Shown: one piece after another, positions 12,901 to 46,300 of the stretch
How positions within the stretch are numbered: position 1 is the first letter of the stretch
Layout: every line of letters starts with the position of its first letter
Source of the DNA: Capitella teleta
Lineage: Eukaryota; Annelida; Polychaeta; Capitellidae
Direction of reading: 5' to 3'
DNA: 64,000 nucleotides
Assembly: GCA_000328365.1 (NCBI GenBank)
Contig: KB308725.1
Coordinates: 210,505 to 274,504, forward strand
Notes under the pieces: model-generated
The model's database searches: none
Told to the model about the DNA's origin: nothing
Seen by the model: the letters and a program-made list of their open reading frames with translations, nothing else
Position numbers and translations under genes: made by a program

Positions 12901-13785
12901 GAGTTTGCAGAATGAAACTTCGTGGGTGTATTTGCTTGATTTCATTCTTGTTTAAATTTCTTCAAAGAGTACATGTCTCTCATTTGTGAAGTCTCCGACA
13001 TAATGCACAATGTATAGTGTACAATGTATACTTACATTTCCTGTAAGCCGGTTAAGTACTGCAGTGATTCTGGTGTGAGGCCGGTGACAGCATTATCCTG
13101 CATTTGACTGTGAATTAAGGAACCCACGTCACTTTATGATTAATTATTAAACCACATTATCGTTAATTTGCAAGTGAGAGAAAAAATTTAATATTCTGAC
13201 AGTGACACAACACTTGCTCACAGAAGTTCAAGGCGGAAGAGGTTCTGAAAAGCTCCTTCCTCGATGTGTCTAATGTTATTTTCGTCGATGTATCTGATAA
13301 AGAAGGTAAAAATGATAAATGAGTAGGTTTAAGTTAAATGAATGACCCCACAATTGTCGTAGCTCAAGTAGTTCTCTGAAGGCACCACGCTCGATAGAAG
13401 AAATGTCGTTATTCCGAATGTTTCTGGAAAGTTCAAAGTTCACAATAGAAAATGGCATTCAAATGGGGTGCGATAAATATATTATGGTCATAAGTCATAA
13501 CGCATGTAGAATCAAGTACTCAAGTGAGGCTACTCACAGAATAGCAGTACTGGCAGGTATTCCCGGAGGGATCTCCGATATTTCGATGTTGCTGCAATCC
13601 ACTCGCGTTTCTCGACCGTTTGTGGCATCACATTGACACAACGGTTTCGAATTCACCGTACCACACACGCTGACCACGTTTTGTTCACTTCCTGAATATT
13701 CTTCGGTTTGATGGGAACGGAAAACCCCCTGACCACACAGGATAACGACCCAGAAGAGAGGGGCTACCGTCCGAATGCACTTCAT
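8093..13785 (-). CDS. Adhesion G-protein-coupled receptor with LRR, three-finger (LU), HormR, GAIN/GPS and 7TM domains
   Basis: A cell-surface receptor of 1070 residues in 21 coding exons, high to low: 13785-13538, 13423-13352, 13293-13222, 13107-13036, 12824-12670, 12557-12463, 12409-12220, 12166-12069, 11755-11512, 11457-11319, 11256-11141, 11076-10845, 10796-10622, 10549-10409, 10347-10186, 10116-9988, 9928-9807, 9726-9603, 8870-8726, 8673-8604, 8504-8093. Coding length is 3213 nt, all phases close, and the last codon is TGA. The start is the ATG at 13785 because a clear signal peptide (MKCIRTVAPLFWVVILCG) follows it. Known family members self-cleave at the GPS, are activated by a tethered peptide and signal through G proteins. 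The order LRR-(Ig)-HormR-GAIN-7TM resembles vertebrate ADGRA receptors, but here an LU domain sits where Ig would be and the GPS is canonical. Orthology to any named receptor is not established. Confidence 0.93.
8539..8574. repeat. (AG)18 microsatellite inside a 99-bp GPCR intron
   Basis: A perfect dinucleotide run followed by a G run. On the transcribed minus strand it is a CT tract in intron 20 (8505-8603), between the exons for TM4 and TM5. It ends in TTAG at 8536-8539, which looks like a good but apparently unused acceptor 31 bases before the inferred one at 8504. Confidence 0.95.
9988..11076 (-). CDS. GPCR exons 12-16: GAIN domain and GPS autoproteolysis site
   Basis: Exons 11076-10845, 10796-10622, 10549-10409, 10347-10186 and 10116-9988. 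Subdomain-A-like helices (DTIVDVSEKLAMV, IVETYNNLMDVEF) are followed by beta-rich GAIN-B sequence with IPPSALQ and ALETPIEITLTHN. The GPS is complete: CVFWDF at 740-745, W749, GC at 753-754, then VCICDHLTNFALLM at 767-780. The H-L/T tripeptide (H772, L773, T774) predicts self-cleavage between L773 and T774. TNFALLM would start the tethered agonist, and it lies at the end of exon 16. The reading frame left open past 9988 ends in a stop, so the GTCAGA donor at 9987 is needed to reach TM1. Intron 12 is only 48 bases, the shortest in the gene. Confidence 0.92.
11141..11457 (-). CDS. GPCR exons 10-11: hormone-receptor (HormR) domain
   Basis: Residues 416-480 show the four-cysteine HormR pattern: C418, then GTFSWPSV (W432), C446 in RCPVP, C462 at the exon junction in AQRAC, and GLAIWTTPDVSAC with C480. 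The W..PDVS.C ending is the family hallmark. Correct splicing needs the acceptor at 11457 (CTACAG then ATAAATG). An AG 20 bases earlier would leave a 34-bp intron and lose the cysteines. The domain is known from secretin-family hormone receptors and many adhesion GPCRs, usually just ahead of GAIN, as here. Introns 9, 10 and 11 are 54, 62 and 64 bases. Confidence 0.88.
11512..12166 (-). CDS. GPCR exons 8-9: unassigned ectodomain segment, possibly SEA-like
   Basis: Exons 12166-12069 and 11755-11512 encode about residues 302-415, between the LU and HormR domains. Visible features are an alternating hydrophobic stretch (FYVTIEVRLEL), a helix-like charged part (VKEVNEELYSSLLEASRR) and VIVNGSISLR. 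This strand-helix-strand order ending in a V.NGS segment loosely recalls SEA domains, which often precede HormR/GAIN in this receptor class, but there is no decisive motif. The exon 9 acceptor was set at 11755 (CATAG then CTAACAG) because the next AG downstream gives the wrong frame. The 313-bp intron 8 is the longest in the ectodomain half of the gene. Confidence 0.7.
12220..12557 (-). CDS. GPCR exons 6-7: Ly6/uPAR (LU) three-finger domain
   Basis: Exons 12557-12463 and 12409-12220, split by a 53-bp intron, encode residues 207-301. The fold is called from its cysteine pattern: CHYC at 213-216, C225, C234, C241, C259, C265, C276, then CNFCCAANDCN ending at N295. The closing CC..x.DCN signature is diagnostic of three-finger LU domains (Ly6, CD59, uPAR, activin-receptor ectodomains). 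Twelve cysteines are present against the usual ten. LU domains are protein-binding and usually found in GPI-anchored or secreted proteins or TGF-beta receptors. One inside an adhesion GPCR, straight after an LRR cap, is unusual. Junction phases (1 into exon 6, 0 between the two, 1 out) agree with the flanking exons. Confidence 0.85.
12670..13785 (-). CDS. GPCR exons 1-5: signal peptide and leucine-rich repeat block
   Basis: Residues 1-206 of the receptor. After the signal peptide, the cysteine cap CGTVNSKPLCQCD...RVDCSN followed by EISEIPPGIP is a typical LRR N-terminal cap. Three 72-bp exons, all in phase 2, each encode one 24-residue repeat (NNDISSIERGAF, NNIRHIEEGAF, DNAVTGLTPESL), the usual exon-per-repeat LRR layout. 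Exon 5 carries the C-terminal cap with CDC, then a single Cys near IICENF, and GDCP at the end. Introns here are 58-211 bases. In other receptors such arrays bind protein ligands or pathogen products; no ligand can be inferred here. The exon 5 donor (CCCAG followed by GTTCGA) is weak, but the next exon only fits in frame with it. Confidence 0.9.
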
Positions 13786-14904
13786 CACTTGTTCTCATCC
13801 AAGAACTCTGAAAGAGATCGAGAATATCGGCGATATGACATAATTTTGTGTGTCTTGCCATAAACATTCCTTTAAAGTCGAACTCAGAAATAACAATAAA
13901 TCGATATAATAAATACCTGCATATATCCATGAATCTATATAATAGATATAGTGCCATGTACTGGTCATTTCTACAGCATATTCCAGCATAAATTATATAT
14001 ATATGTAATGGGTGACATGGCCACTTTTGTTTACAATGAAAGGCACAAGTTCAGGACTAGCACATCATGGTCATATGCTTCTATTGATAACGTATGTAGG
14101 CCTGTAATAAGCCTAACCCAGCATAACATGATGTACTCAACGAATAGCACATGTACAACTAAATTGTATTACAAAATAATGAGTGCATTGTTCCCGTATT
14201 ATTGAGTTAAGAGCGTGACCCAACCATCCCACTGACCTGCTTAATGTTGAGCTGACTACATCCGCCGCAAATCAACTTTCGCAAAGTTATGACTCAGACT
14301 TTAATAAGGATTGACACATTCTCTATTCGGTTTATTCCGATCGCCAGCTAGAGCGTGACGGAACTCTGCTTTGATAGGCGTTCAACGGTGACCTCTTGGA
14401 CACGAGTAGTCCTGCGGAGATGACCACTGGTCGATATTTTTGTGTATGCAGGATAAACGTGATATCGTACGCGCCACAGATAGGATGTGCGTACGTCATT
14501 AATTCATTGAGGTTAAATTCGTTCTTGCTTCTGGCTGTCGCTTATTTCAGCATGCTTTATGGCTTTGCATTGCACAACATCAGACCATAAAATAGGCGTT
14601 GATGGTGTGTTGGTAGATGCTGCCTTTGAATGTAGATTTTATTATGCCATCCGGCTGTAGATACATAAGTATAAGTATAAACTTACACGTATATATTACT
14701 GTAAGTATATTCCCAGAAAAACTGTGGGAAACTACAGTATGCGTACGATCCATTACAATTTACGATCTAAATGTATACAGGTATATTTTAGGTATTTAAC
14801 AACCTCTTATTATAATAATAATATAAATAATTATAATAATTATAATAATAATAAAAATAATATAAATTTGATTTTTTTATTTTGATTTTGATTTTTTGAT
14901 TATT
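13786..14904. promoter_or_regulatory. Upstream region of the adhesion GPCR, no gene seen
   Basis: This kilobase lies 5' of the GPCR start codon and must contain its 5' UTR and promoter, or lead to an upstream non-coding exon. It is AT-rich, with TA runs near 13990 and a long TAATAA-type stretch at about 14808-14870 leading into the ATTT array. No distinct TATA or initiator arrangement could be fixed, and no coding frame with family similarity is present. Confidence 0.35.
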
Positions 14905-15085
<181 letters not shown>

Positions 15086-15115
15086 TTAATTATATATTTA
15101 TTATTTTTTTTTTTT

Positions 15116-15167
15116 CTGTTCATTTTATACCAACCACATGTGTGTATGAATAAAGATATGTATTAAT
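15116..15167 (+). mobile_element. LINE 3' tail, plus orientation
   Basis: About 50 bp reading CTGTTCATTTTATACC, then TGTGTGTATGAATAAAGATA and TATTAAT. It is nearly identical to the reverse complement of 15394-15449, the 3' end of the minus-strand LINE next to it. Only the terminal part (with the TTTA array in front) is present in this orientation, with no coding sequence upstream. The two tails face each other across about 230 bp of AT-rich DNA. Confidence 0.75.
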
Positions 15168-15393
15168 CTCCGAACAATTATGGAATGTTGAAATATGTAT
15201 TGCATGGAATATGAAACATTATACATGTATATGGTTAAATGTGTTCATTAATTCATAGGCGGTCTTTATAGATATATCATATATGATACACTAGCTTTAA
15301 TATTGTTTTAAAGTATGATAATTAATCAAAATTAAATAATTAAGTAATTATTTCATTAATTAACTATTCAATTATGCGTTAATTAATTGATCA

Positions 15394-15448
15394 ATTAATA
15401 CATATCTTTATTCTTTATTCATACACACAAGTGGTATAAAATGAACAG

Positions 15449-15525
<77 letters not shown>

Positions 15526-16867
15526 AATGGTGCATATATAACCCACAATATCGAAGAAGTGCTGGTGCTCAGTTAGCGAATTATGGGTGTCTCTTAATAA
15601 TATAAAATCGTGTAGTGCTGAGGCATAAGTGAGGTGACCAGCACTGGGCTCATAACGACCTCGAAAGAGCAGTGCTGGGAGTGTAGTGACATGTAACATG
15701 TGAGTATTAATGCCGTATTTTGTGCTGACTCCGTGAAACGTTTGATTCGCTTCTGCGGAGTGCAAGTTCTGCACAAGTGCAAGTGCAAGTGTTAAAACTA
15801 AATAAGGCTTTAAAATAAAACTTTAAAAAGCGCCTGTGCAACTGAACATCAACAGGGTGGTCTTTTACAATAAGTGGTAAGAGGTGACAATGTGTGCGTG
15901 ACTTTAGTTTAAATAAAAGACGTAGTGATTTTCTCCATGCAATATAAAAACGATCACAAGAAGTGCTTGAATAGTCCCATAGCGGCGAGCCGTATAAGGA
16001 CATGCAGTGCGGTTTAAACAAGTGATATTTAACATCAAGATTAGCAAAGTGAAAAGTGCGAAACAAAACATTAAAGCGACAATAAATTTTTTTGATAGCA
16101 GTTGTAATTAAGTGATCATTGGCACGTGGCCCAAACAAATTTCCAAGATGTAAATCGGATGAACTACTGTTCAAAGTTTTACCGTCCCAAGTAATATTTA
16201 CAGAAGGGTGATTTCTTTTCCCATTAAAAACAATATATTTACTTTTATCGGTATTAAACAATAAATTGAAATCATATGCATATTCAGAACATACATTCAA
16301 CATAGTTTTGAGAGCATGAATTGACGGTGCTAACAGTGTGATGTCATCGGCGTAGCCGAAACTACCACAAAAAACATTACCAATATAACAGCCAACTCCT
16401 GAACGACTTAATCTAATTAACAATTCATCAATATAATTCACAAATAAAACCGGAGAGATTACTCCTCCTTGTTTGACACCGTTGCTGGCTCGGTGCCAGC
16501 TACTTTGGCAAGTATTCCATCGGATTCGAAAGTTTTTAACTATATACATATTTACAAGTATTCTGCATACAAGTGGGCATAATCCCTTCGCTCGAAGGAC
16601 CTCAAATAATTTTACAAACTCCACTCTGTCAAAAGCTTTGCTGGCATCAAATAGTATAACATGCACATTGCTTCTTCCATTGAGATAATATTGAATTGTT
16701 TCATTTAGTACAAATGTACATTGCGTTGTGGAATGATTTTTACGAAACCCATATTGTAAATCTGAACAACGAAGTACTTGACTGTTGCTATGGAGAATGG
16801 TGACATCAATTAAACAATATTCAACAGTAAAATAATAGATTAAGCAATATCCTTTGCGTATGTACAA
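15394..16867 (-). mobile_element. 5'-truncated LINE (non-LTR retrotransposon, Jockey/CR1-like) with reverse transcriptase
   Basis: A 380-codon open frame on the minus strand (16867-15707) encodes the C-terminal part of a non-LTR reverse transcriptase. Blocks seen in order are YGFRKNHSTTQC, LFDASKAFDRVEFVKLF, SNGVKQGGVISPVLF, FGYADDITLLAPS with the catalytic YADD, FNLLFNTDKSKYIVF and LGNLFGPRA. Downstream come a thumb-like region and a Cys-rich end (NTCTCTCAELALRR). The endonuclease and the first RT blocks are missing, so this is a normal 5'-truncated insertion. The 3' UTR contains an A/T run at 15488-15522 and a TTTA array, and ends near 15394. The frame is intact over its length, suggesting a fairly recent copy. 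The clade is a judgement from motif style only. Confidence 0.88.
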
Positions 16868-17091
16868 TCAAAATTCACCTGCAAAATAATTTAAAGTATA
16901 TGCAGTGCATATACTATGTGCACCATCGTAATTAATAAAACCTCTAAACCTCTAAAACTACTAATCAATACTTCTTGAAACCCTACAAATTTTGTTTTAG
17001 ACATTATGGTGGCCGTTGTTTTTGCCACTTTGCACCATTTCATTGGAACTCTCTTGATTAACCAACAACTCCGCTCACGCACTTCGATACT

Positions 17092-17724
17092 TTAAAGGGA
17101 GGGAGAACTGGTTAAAATGGACTTTGAGTCGTTATTTGATGCACCAAAGATGATTCCTATGCCTGGCCCACACAAGGAATATCATCGCTAACGATTTCGC
17201 GGGAGATATAATGCTAATTAGGCGTGACGTCAGTCGCTGTGATGAAACACAGAGTTCCCCATCTTTTACAATGGGCCTCGTCATATCACCGTGTCCTGCG
17301 ACTAAACCCCTTGATATATTTTTATTTTCTTTTCGGAAATAGATAGAATAATCATTTGNNNNNNNNNNNNNNNNNNNNNNNNNNNNNNNNNNNNNNNNNN
17401 NNNNNNNNGGCGCTTTCGTTTCGTAAACAACAAAGATGTCCTTTTATGGCGAAGATGCTCTGCTCTGATTGGCTGAAATCGATAGCTTCACGAGGGGAAC
17501 GGGACCAATCAGCCATCAGCCAAACCAAGCCATCAGCTGACGTTTGCCTCCTATACTTCGCAATGGAAGCCATCCTCCCATAGGCGCAATGCTAACCCCG
17601 ATATTCGGAATGCATTATTTCCTTACGCTTGCATCCAGGCAGGGTGTTCTTGGCACGGAATGCTATCAATTGGTGCTATGAGTCAATAGAACATCACTTA
17701 AAATTTAGTTCCCCATCCCTTTAA
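17092..17724. mobile_element. TTAA-flanked MITE (non-autonomous DNA transposon), copy 1
   Basis: TTAA at 17092-17095 is followed by AGGGAGGGAGAACTGG, and the other end reads GTTCCCCATCCCT before TTAA at 17721-17724. The ends are imperfect terminal inverted repeats (AGGGA.GG.GAACT) with a TTAA target duplication, as in piggyBac or Kolobok families. No transposase is encoded. An N gap (17359-17408) interrupts it; copy 2 suggests about 120-130 bp belongs there. It carries two CCAAT-box-like sites in opposite orientation (GATTGGCTG near 17468, CCAATCAGCC near 17505). Visible parts are about 93-98% identical by eye to the inverted copy at 57.6-58.2 kb, so the family is fairly young. Confidence 0.85.
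17359..17408. other. Assembly gap (50 N)
   Basis: Exactly 50 N, a placeholder length. It lies inside MITE copy 1. The matching part of copy 2 (about 57770-57890) contains an A run, which may explain why assembly failed here. Confidence 1.
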
Positions 17725-18365
17725 AAACAACTCGATCATTTCTTTTTGTAGCAGCTTTTAATTGTTCGTATTCTTCTCTGCTTTTTTTTTTTTTTTTTTT
17801 TTTTCTTTCTTCTTTCTTTCTTCGTTATCTCTTGTTCACTTGTCAAGCGCATTTGAATGCACATATAAATGTAACGTCAATAAGTAAATAATTATTATTT
17901 TTCTATCGCACTTCATAAGTATTCATTACTACAGCATTTGGCTTCGAATCAAGATTTATTTTCAACGAACGCTGGAAGAAGAAAAACTTAATAATTGAAA
18001 TGACTGTGCAACAATTCTGCTCGAAAAATCATTTTATATCAAACAGACCTCGAGTGGTGTCTATATGCAATCCTATACATAAATACACGCAATTATACGA
18101 CTTAATTTTCATTCCAGCACCCATACTTATGTGCAAAAGAAACGCAACGATCTAAACATGGCATAATAATTAGTTAATTCCTTGTTGCAGGTCCCACAAT
18201 TGTCTTATATGTTGACCAAGACTACAATCGTCAGTTTCGCTATTTCTTCTCTCTAGCCAATCCATGAATTCAGTAAAGAGGTTTTTATGAAAAAAAGTAG
18301 CCAGACGAAATTGACGATGACCAAAATTGACTGTGATGGCACGCCTATAAAAGTCCTGTACGTGA
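17725..18365. other. Non-coding spacer with T run and possible Tc1-like end
   Basis: Contains a T run at about 17782-17804 with flanking TTTC repeats. CAAAAGAAACGCAACG near 18134 has the look of a Tc1-type terminal repeat and lies about 260 bp before the transposase start at 18396, a plausible spacing. Its partner repeat was not found, so the element boundary is not proven. Nothing else is recognisable. Confidence 0.4.
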
Positions 18366-18395
18366 ATGCATCGAGACATGAGAAAGGTATTCACC

Positions 18396-18690
18396 ATGGG
18401 ACGATGGACAGCAAATCAAAGAACGCTATTCAAAAGCTTTCTGGATCTTGGGGTCGATCCTTCAGCGATCAGTCGTCAAGTCGGATGCCATGTGTCCACC
18501 ATCATCAGGCTACGTCAAGGAGTACAACAAACCGGATGCACTGCGGATCGACCACACCCTGGACGCCCGAGAATGACGACGCAAGGCCAGGACCGCCGAA
18601 TCCGCCGATCTCACGCCCAGGATCGATTTCGAACCGCCGACTGCGCGGTGAGTCTGGGGAACCATGACAGACTACAGAGACACTTGTGTA
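18396..18690 (+). pseudogene. Tc1-like transposase N-terminal fragment
   Basis: The frame starting at 18396 encodes a paired-type helix-turn-helix DNA-binding region: MGRWTANQRTLFKSFLDLG, DPSAISRQVGCHVSTIIR, then the linker DRPHPGRPRMTTQGQDRRIRR and FRTADCAVSLGNHDR. These are standard Tc1 motifs (GRPR hinge, DRRI.R, DRFRTA). Similarity fades after about 18690 and no DDE catalytic domain follows, so the copy is truncated at its 3' side. The C-terminal fragment at 85-338 covers the part missing here, but it lies on the other strand 18 kb away and is a separate insertion. Confidence 0.85.
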
Positions 18691-18921
18691 CGACCACAAT
18701 AGAAAAATATTGCAAAGTGTATACTTTCCTAAAACCCCAAATCATCAATCTTCAAATTGTCGTGCCTTCTCCCTCCCTCGCCACATTTCAAATTACAAAT
18801 GAATTTATTACATCAAAATCAATTGAAGCGAATGATGGAAGGTGAAATCTCCACTTACATTCAAATGCATGCCTAGCAAATTCGAGTCCTCTTAAGTGAA
18901 AAAAACACCCCCCGCCCAAAG

Positions 18922-18952
<31 letters not shown>

Positions 18953-19319
18953 CGAAGAGCTGTACAACTACAACAGATCTAGGGCCTACTCAATGAACTT
19001 AAAATACGAGTGTCAAACTGTTGTGAAAATGTAAAGTGCTATGATGATCATAACGTATAAGTCAATCACGTGCGAAAGCTATAGCATGTCAGACACATGT
19101 GAATCGTGCTCAACTGATCATTTCAAAAACTCCTGCAATGAACTATCAATGCATGTCTCCATTCTGTGCTAGATAATACTAAACGATGCTTCAATCAGCG
19201 ATTGTTCCAATGCCTAAAACATGAAGAAGTCTTGATAGCAATAATTTCAAATCAATAGCGCTGAGCAGTCTTATTGGCAATTCTTTGATAATATGGTGCT
19301 CTTGAACATTCAGCAGTTC
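18691..19319. other. Non-coding spacer with poly-A run
   Basis: Holds a C-rich patch followed by an A run at about 18920-18949, possibly the tail of an unrecognised retroposed sequence. No open frame with family similarity is present. Confidence 0.4.
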
Positions 19320-20010
19320 TCGGTTCTTCCAATCTTCAGTTTGGCTTCAAACCATTCAACAACCCAGGACATTCAACAACCCAGTGCGCATTTGCAATGC
19401 TAGAGGTCACAGAACACTTCGCTCAACGAGGATCAACCGTTATGATCACACTACAGGATGCGTTCCGGGCTTTCGACCGTGTCCTGTACATGAAGTTGTT
19501 CCGGGTACTAATGGTCCCCTCACCACGAGATTGATATTTAGGATGTACATGAGGCAGTAGATATCCGTACGGTGAAAAGGCGCCAATTCGAGCAGTTTCC
19601 ACTGCTCGAATGGCGTCAAATAGGGCGCAGTGCTATCTATCCCCCATCCTTTTTTCGTGTGTATGTTGACGAACTATTGAGTCAACTACAGGAATCTGAA
19701 GCCGGCTACTACATTGGCCATCGCTTCGCAGGTGCCCTAGGTTACACGGATGACGTCGCACTCATCGCCCCATCCATGAGTGGGATGAAGAAAATGGCAC
19801 GGTATCAATAATATGTGAAGACTTCGCCTCCCAATTTGATGTACTTTTTAATAGCTCAAAAAAGTGCGAACATATTTGTTATAGGCCATATGGAGTGTGC
19901 TCCAATTACAATAAATGGAAACATCATCCCAAGAGAAAATACAGCCACATCTAGGTCACTACATCAGAAAAATACTCAAGAGAAAACAACATCAAGAAAC
20001 TTTAATTTTT
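19320..20010 (+). pseudogene. Broken LINE reverse transcriptase fragment
   Basis: The plus strand carries decayed non-LTR reverse transcriptase blocks in several frames: FGFKP near 19340, STTQCAFAMLEVTEHFAQRG, AFRAFDRVLYMKLFRVL near 19465, VYVDELLSQLQESEAGYYIG, then LGYTDDVALIAPSMSGMKKM near 19740 and DFASQFDVLFN near 19830. The catalytic YADD has become YTDD. Frameshifts and stops separate the blocks and the region between DRVLYMKLF and VYVDELL is shortened. It is related to, but clearly not the same copy as, the minus-strand LINE at 15.4-16.9 kb. Confidence 0.85.
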
Positions 20011-20139
20011 TATCTGTACTGATTAATTAGGCTGATCTCTCTCACCGTTTTTTTATCTTTTTCATTTTTACACTTTCATTTTTTTTTATAACTATGTCAT
20101 TAACTCATTATTATTACATATTGCTGAAAAAATGTATGT

Positions 20140-20430
20140 CAATGTTTTCTCCTGATTACGTATGACGCAACACGAAACGCGTCTGTAGTCATCGAGTGTT
20201 TTCTCGCGTATTTCGTACACCCACCCAGCCTGTGGAGAGCCGTTCTCTTTCCAAAGTGTTCCAGAAAATTGCGCGCCTTTTTGTTGGTTCAGCATGATGA
20301 ACCCAACCTGTTTTGCCTTCTTTACACGAGGGATGCTAGCATCCGCAGCTTGTACACAAGCCTGTGTGATGTTGTCATGGTAAGTACGGATCGAATCCAG
20401 GGTAGCTTCTTGATCACAGGCAATCACCGT
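20140..20430 (-). pseudogene. LINE ORF2 fragment (endonuclease to RT linker)
   Basis: On the minus strand the frame reads TYHDNITQACVQAADASIP, KKAKQVGFIM and then WKENGSPQAGWVYEIREKT and DDYRRVSCCVIRNQEK. This composition (ACVQAADASIP; W...G.P..G) is typical of the stretch between endonuclease and reverse transcriptase in marine-invertebrate LINEs. A deletion is likely between GFIM and LWKENG. The fragment faces the plus-strand RT piece ending about 130 bp away, so it is either an inverted part of the same insertion or a separate one. Confidence 0.65.
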
Positions 20431-20439
20431 GCTCCATAT

Positions 20440-21545
20440 GAGGAGAGTAATGCTGGCCAGTAATTCAAGTTATGTCCTCTTAATAGTAACTCTATCGGAT
20501 ATTATATCATAATATGAAAATAAGAAAGCGAAGATGTACATCTCTCCAAGATTCATTTATTTTATTCAAAAATCGATACAATGAATACAGCAAACAACAT
20601 GCTCTCAAGTTTAGCATTAAGATATCCACAAACAGGATTGGATCATCAGATACATAGCAGATCAACGAATATGAGCAGTGATCATTACGCACTCGAGAAC
20701 CATAACGTTCTTTTTAGGCTGAAGGAGAGGTCAAAAGGTTATGGCACAATGTCGGCCCTCATACGCCGACAGCGAAGACGCAGGAGTAGAATCAAGAATC
20801 TGGATTATCAAAAGCAACAAAACAAATCTTCTTTAATTATTAATTATTTTGTTTGATCTCAAGACATATACTCAGCATCAGTCACACACAGTAGTATCCC
20901 GTTAGAAAAAATCACCAGCAATATTATTATTATTATTATAAAATGAAGAAATTGCTGAATATGAGGTTCGTATTTTTCTCCTATTATTATTATCATTTCT
21001 TGGAATATGTACAGTTGAATGCAGACAAGATCAGCTCTCAGTGCAAAAAGGTCGGTAACTCACAAAACGGCTAATAATATTCAACACTACAAAGAGAGAA
21101 CATTATAATCGCATGAAGAAGTAGAAGATATGATGAATATTCATGACTTTTGATGTCATAAGCAGCACGCGTGGATATACAGAGCAGAAATTATTATAAA
21201 AAAAATATATATCAAACAGGAAATAAAATCACATTCGGATTTATACGAATAAGTTTCTTTCATTCTGAGATTTTTCGGTTTTAATTGTTCTGATAAACAG
21301 CTATAATAGCACTTGATTCGCGGGGTTTTTTTTTGTTGTCCTTTATGAAGATCTTCAGTTTCAGAGTAAGTTTTCTCAGGTTAAGTGACGAGGCTTCTGA
21401 TGAAAAAACGTACACAGTGTGTATAGCATTGAAGAGAGGAAGAGCACAGCGTTTGTTTTCATGAATGGCAATTTGAAGAAGATAATAAAAATGTCGATTT
21501 GGTGAAACGGATCAGTAGAACACGCGACAAACCGCCCTACAACTG
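20440..21545. other. Intergenic or 3' UTR region below the guanylate cyclase gene
   Basis: AT-rich DNA between LINE debris and the cyclase stop codon. It should include the cyclase 3' UTR. ATAAA-type signals on the minus strand are possible near 20555, but none is convincing. No coding similarity is seen. Confidence 0.4.
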
Positions 21546-45811
<24,266 letters not shown>

Positions 45812-46300
45812 CACAACCGCTGTTCGAACTGCATCGTCCGAGGAGCAAGTAGCGCGAACAAAGGCTTCCTTCCGCTAACTATTGACCAAGAACCCAATCC
45901 GCGATCACCGCTGACTGCAGAACGCAGCCTCGAATTTACTTCAGCTATTAACGACGATTGAACGCTATATGCGTTCGATAAGTTATCGACCACTGAGCGT
46001 TATCCAATGTTATCCGTGCTTAGAACTCCACAGATCGAGATCCCCAAGTAGTAATGAGACATGAAGAACAGAGTACAGGATGCACGGCACTCGCTCTTTG
46101 CTTGCTCGAGACCAGAGCGTTCTGCGGCAGTCGCTGTTCGTGTCGGCAGCGTCGATGCCGTCGGCTGATTCAAGTAACGTCCGTGCTGGGCGCGTTGTGA
46201 AGGCTCAGCTGAGCATGCGCAAGCATATATCTCGTGTGAGGGCCACTCATGAAGGCTCGAGTTAACCGATCATATTCTCGGGTCAAAAGGCAAAGCATAT
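45812..46300 (-). promoter_or_regulatory. Presumed 5' UTR and promoter region for exon 1a
   Basis: The 500 bp upstream of the exon 1a start codon are relatively GC- and CpG-rich compared with the AT-rich DNA beyond. It includes GCTGAGCATGCGCA at 46208-46221, an NRF1-like core, about 400 bp before the ATG. The exact transcription start cannot be placed. Confidence 0.35.

Noticed and set aside
17352-17583. Open frames running through the N gap
   Set aside because: They exist only because N is read as unknown residues; the sequence is a non-coding MITE.
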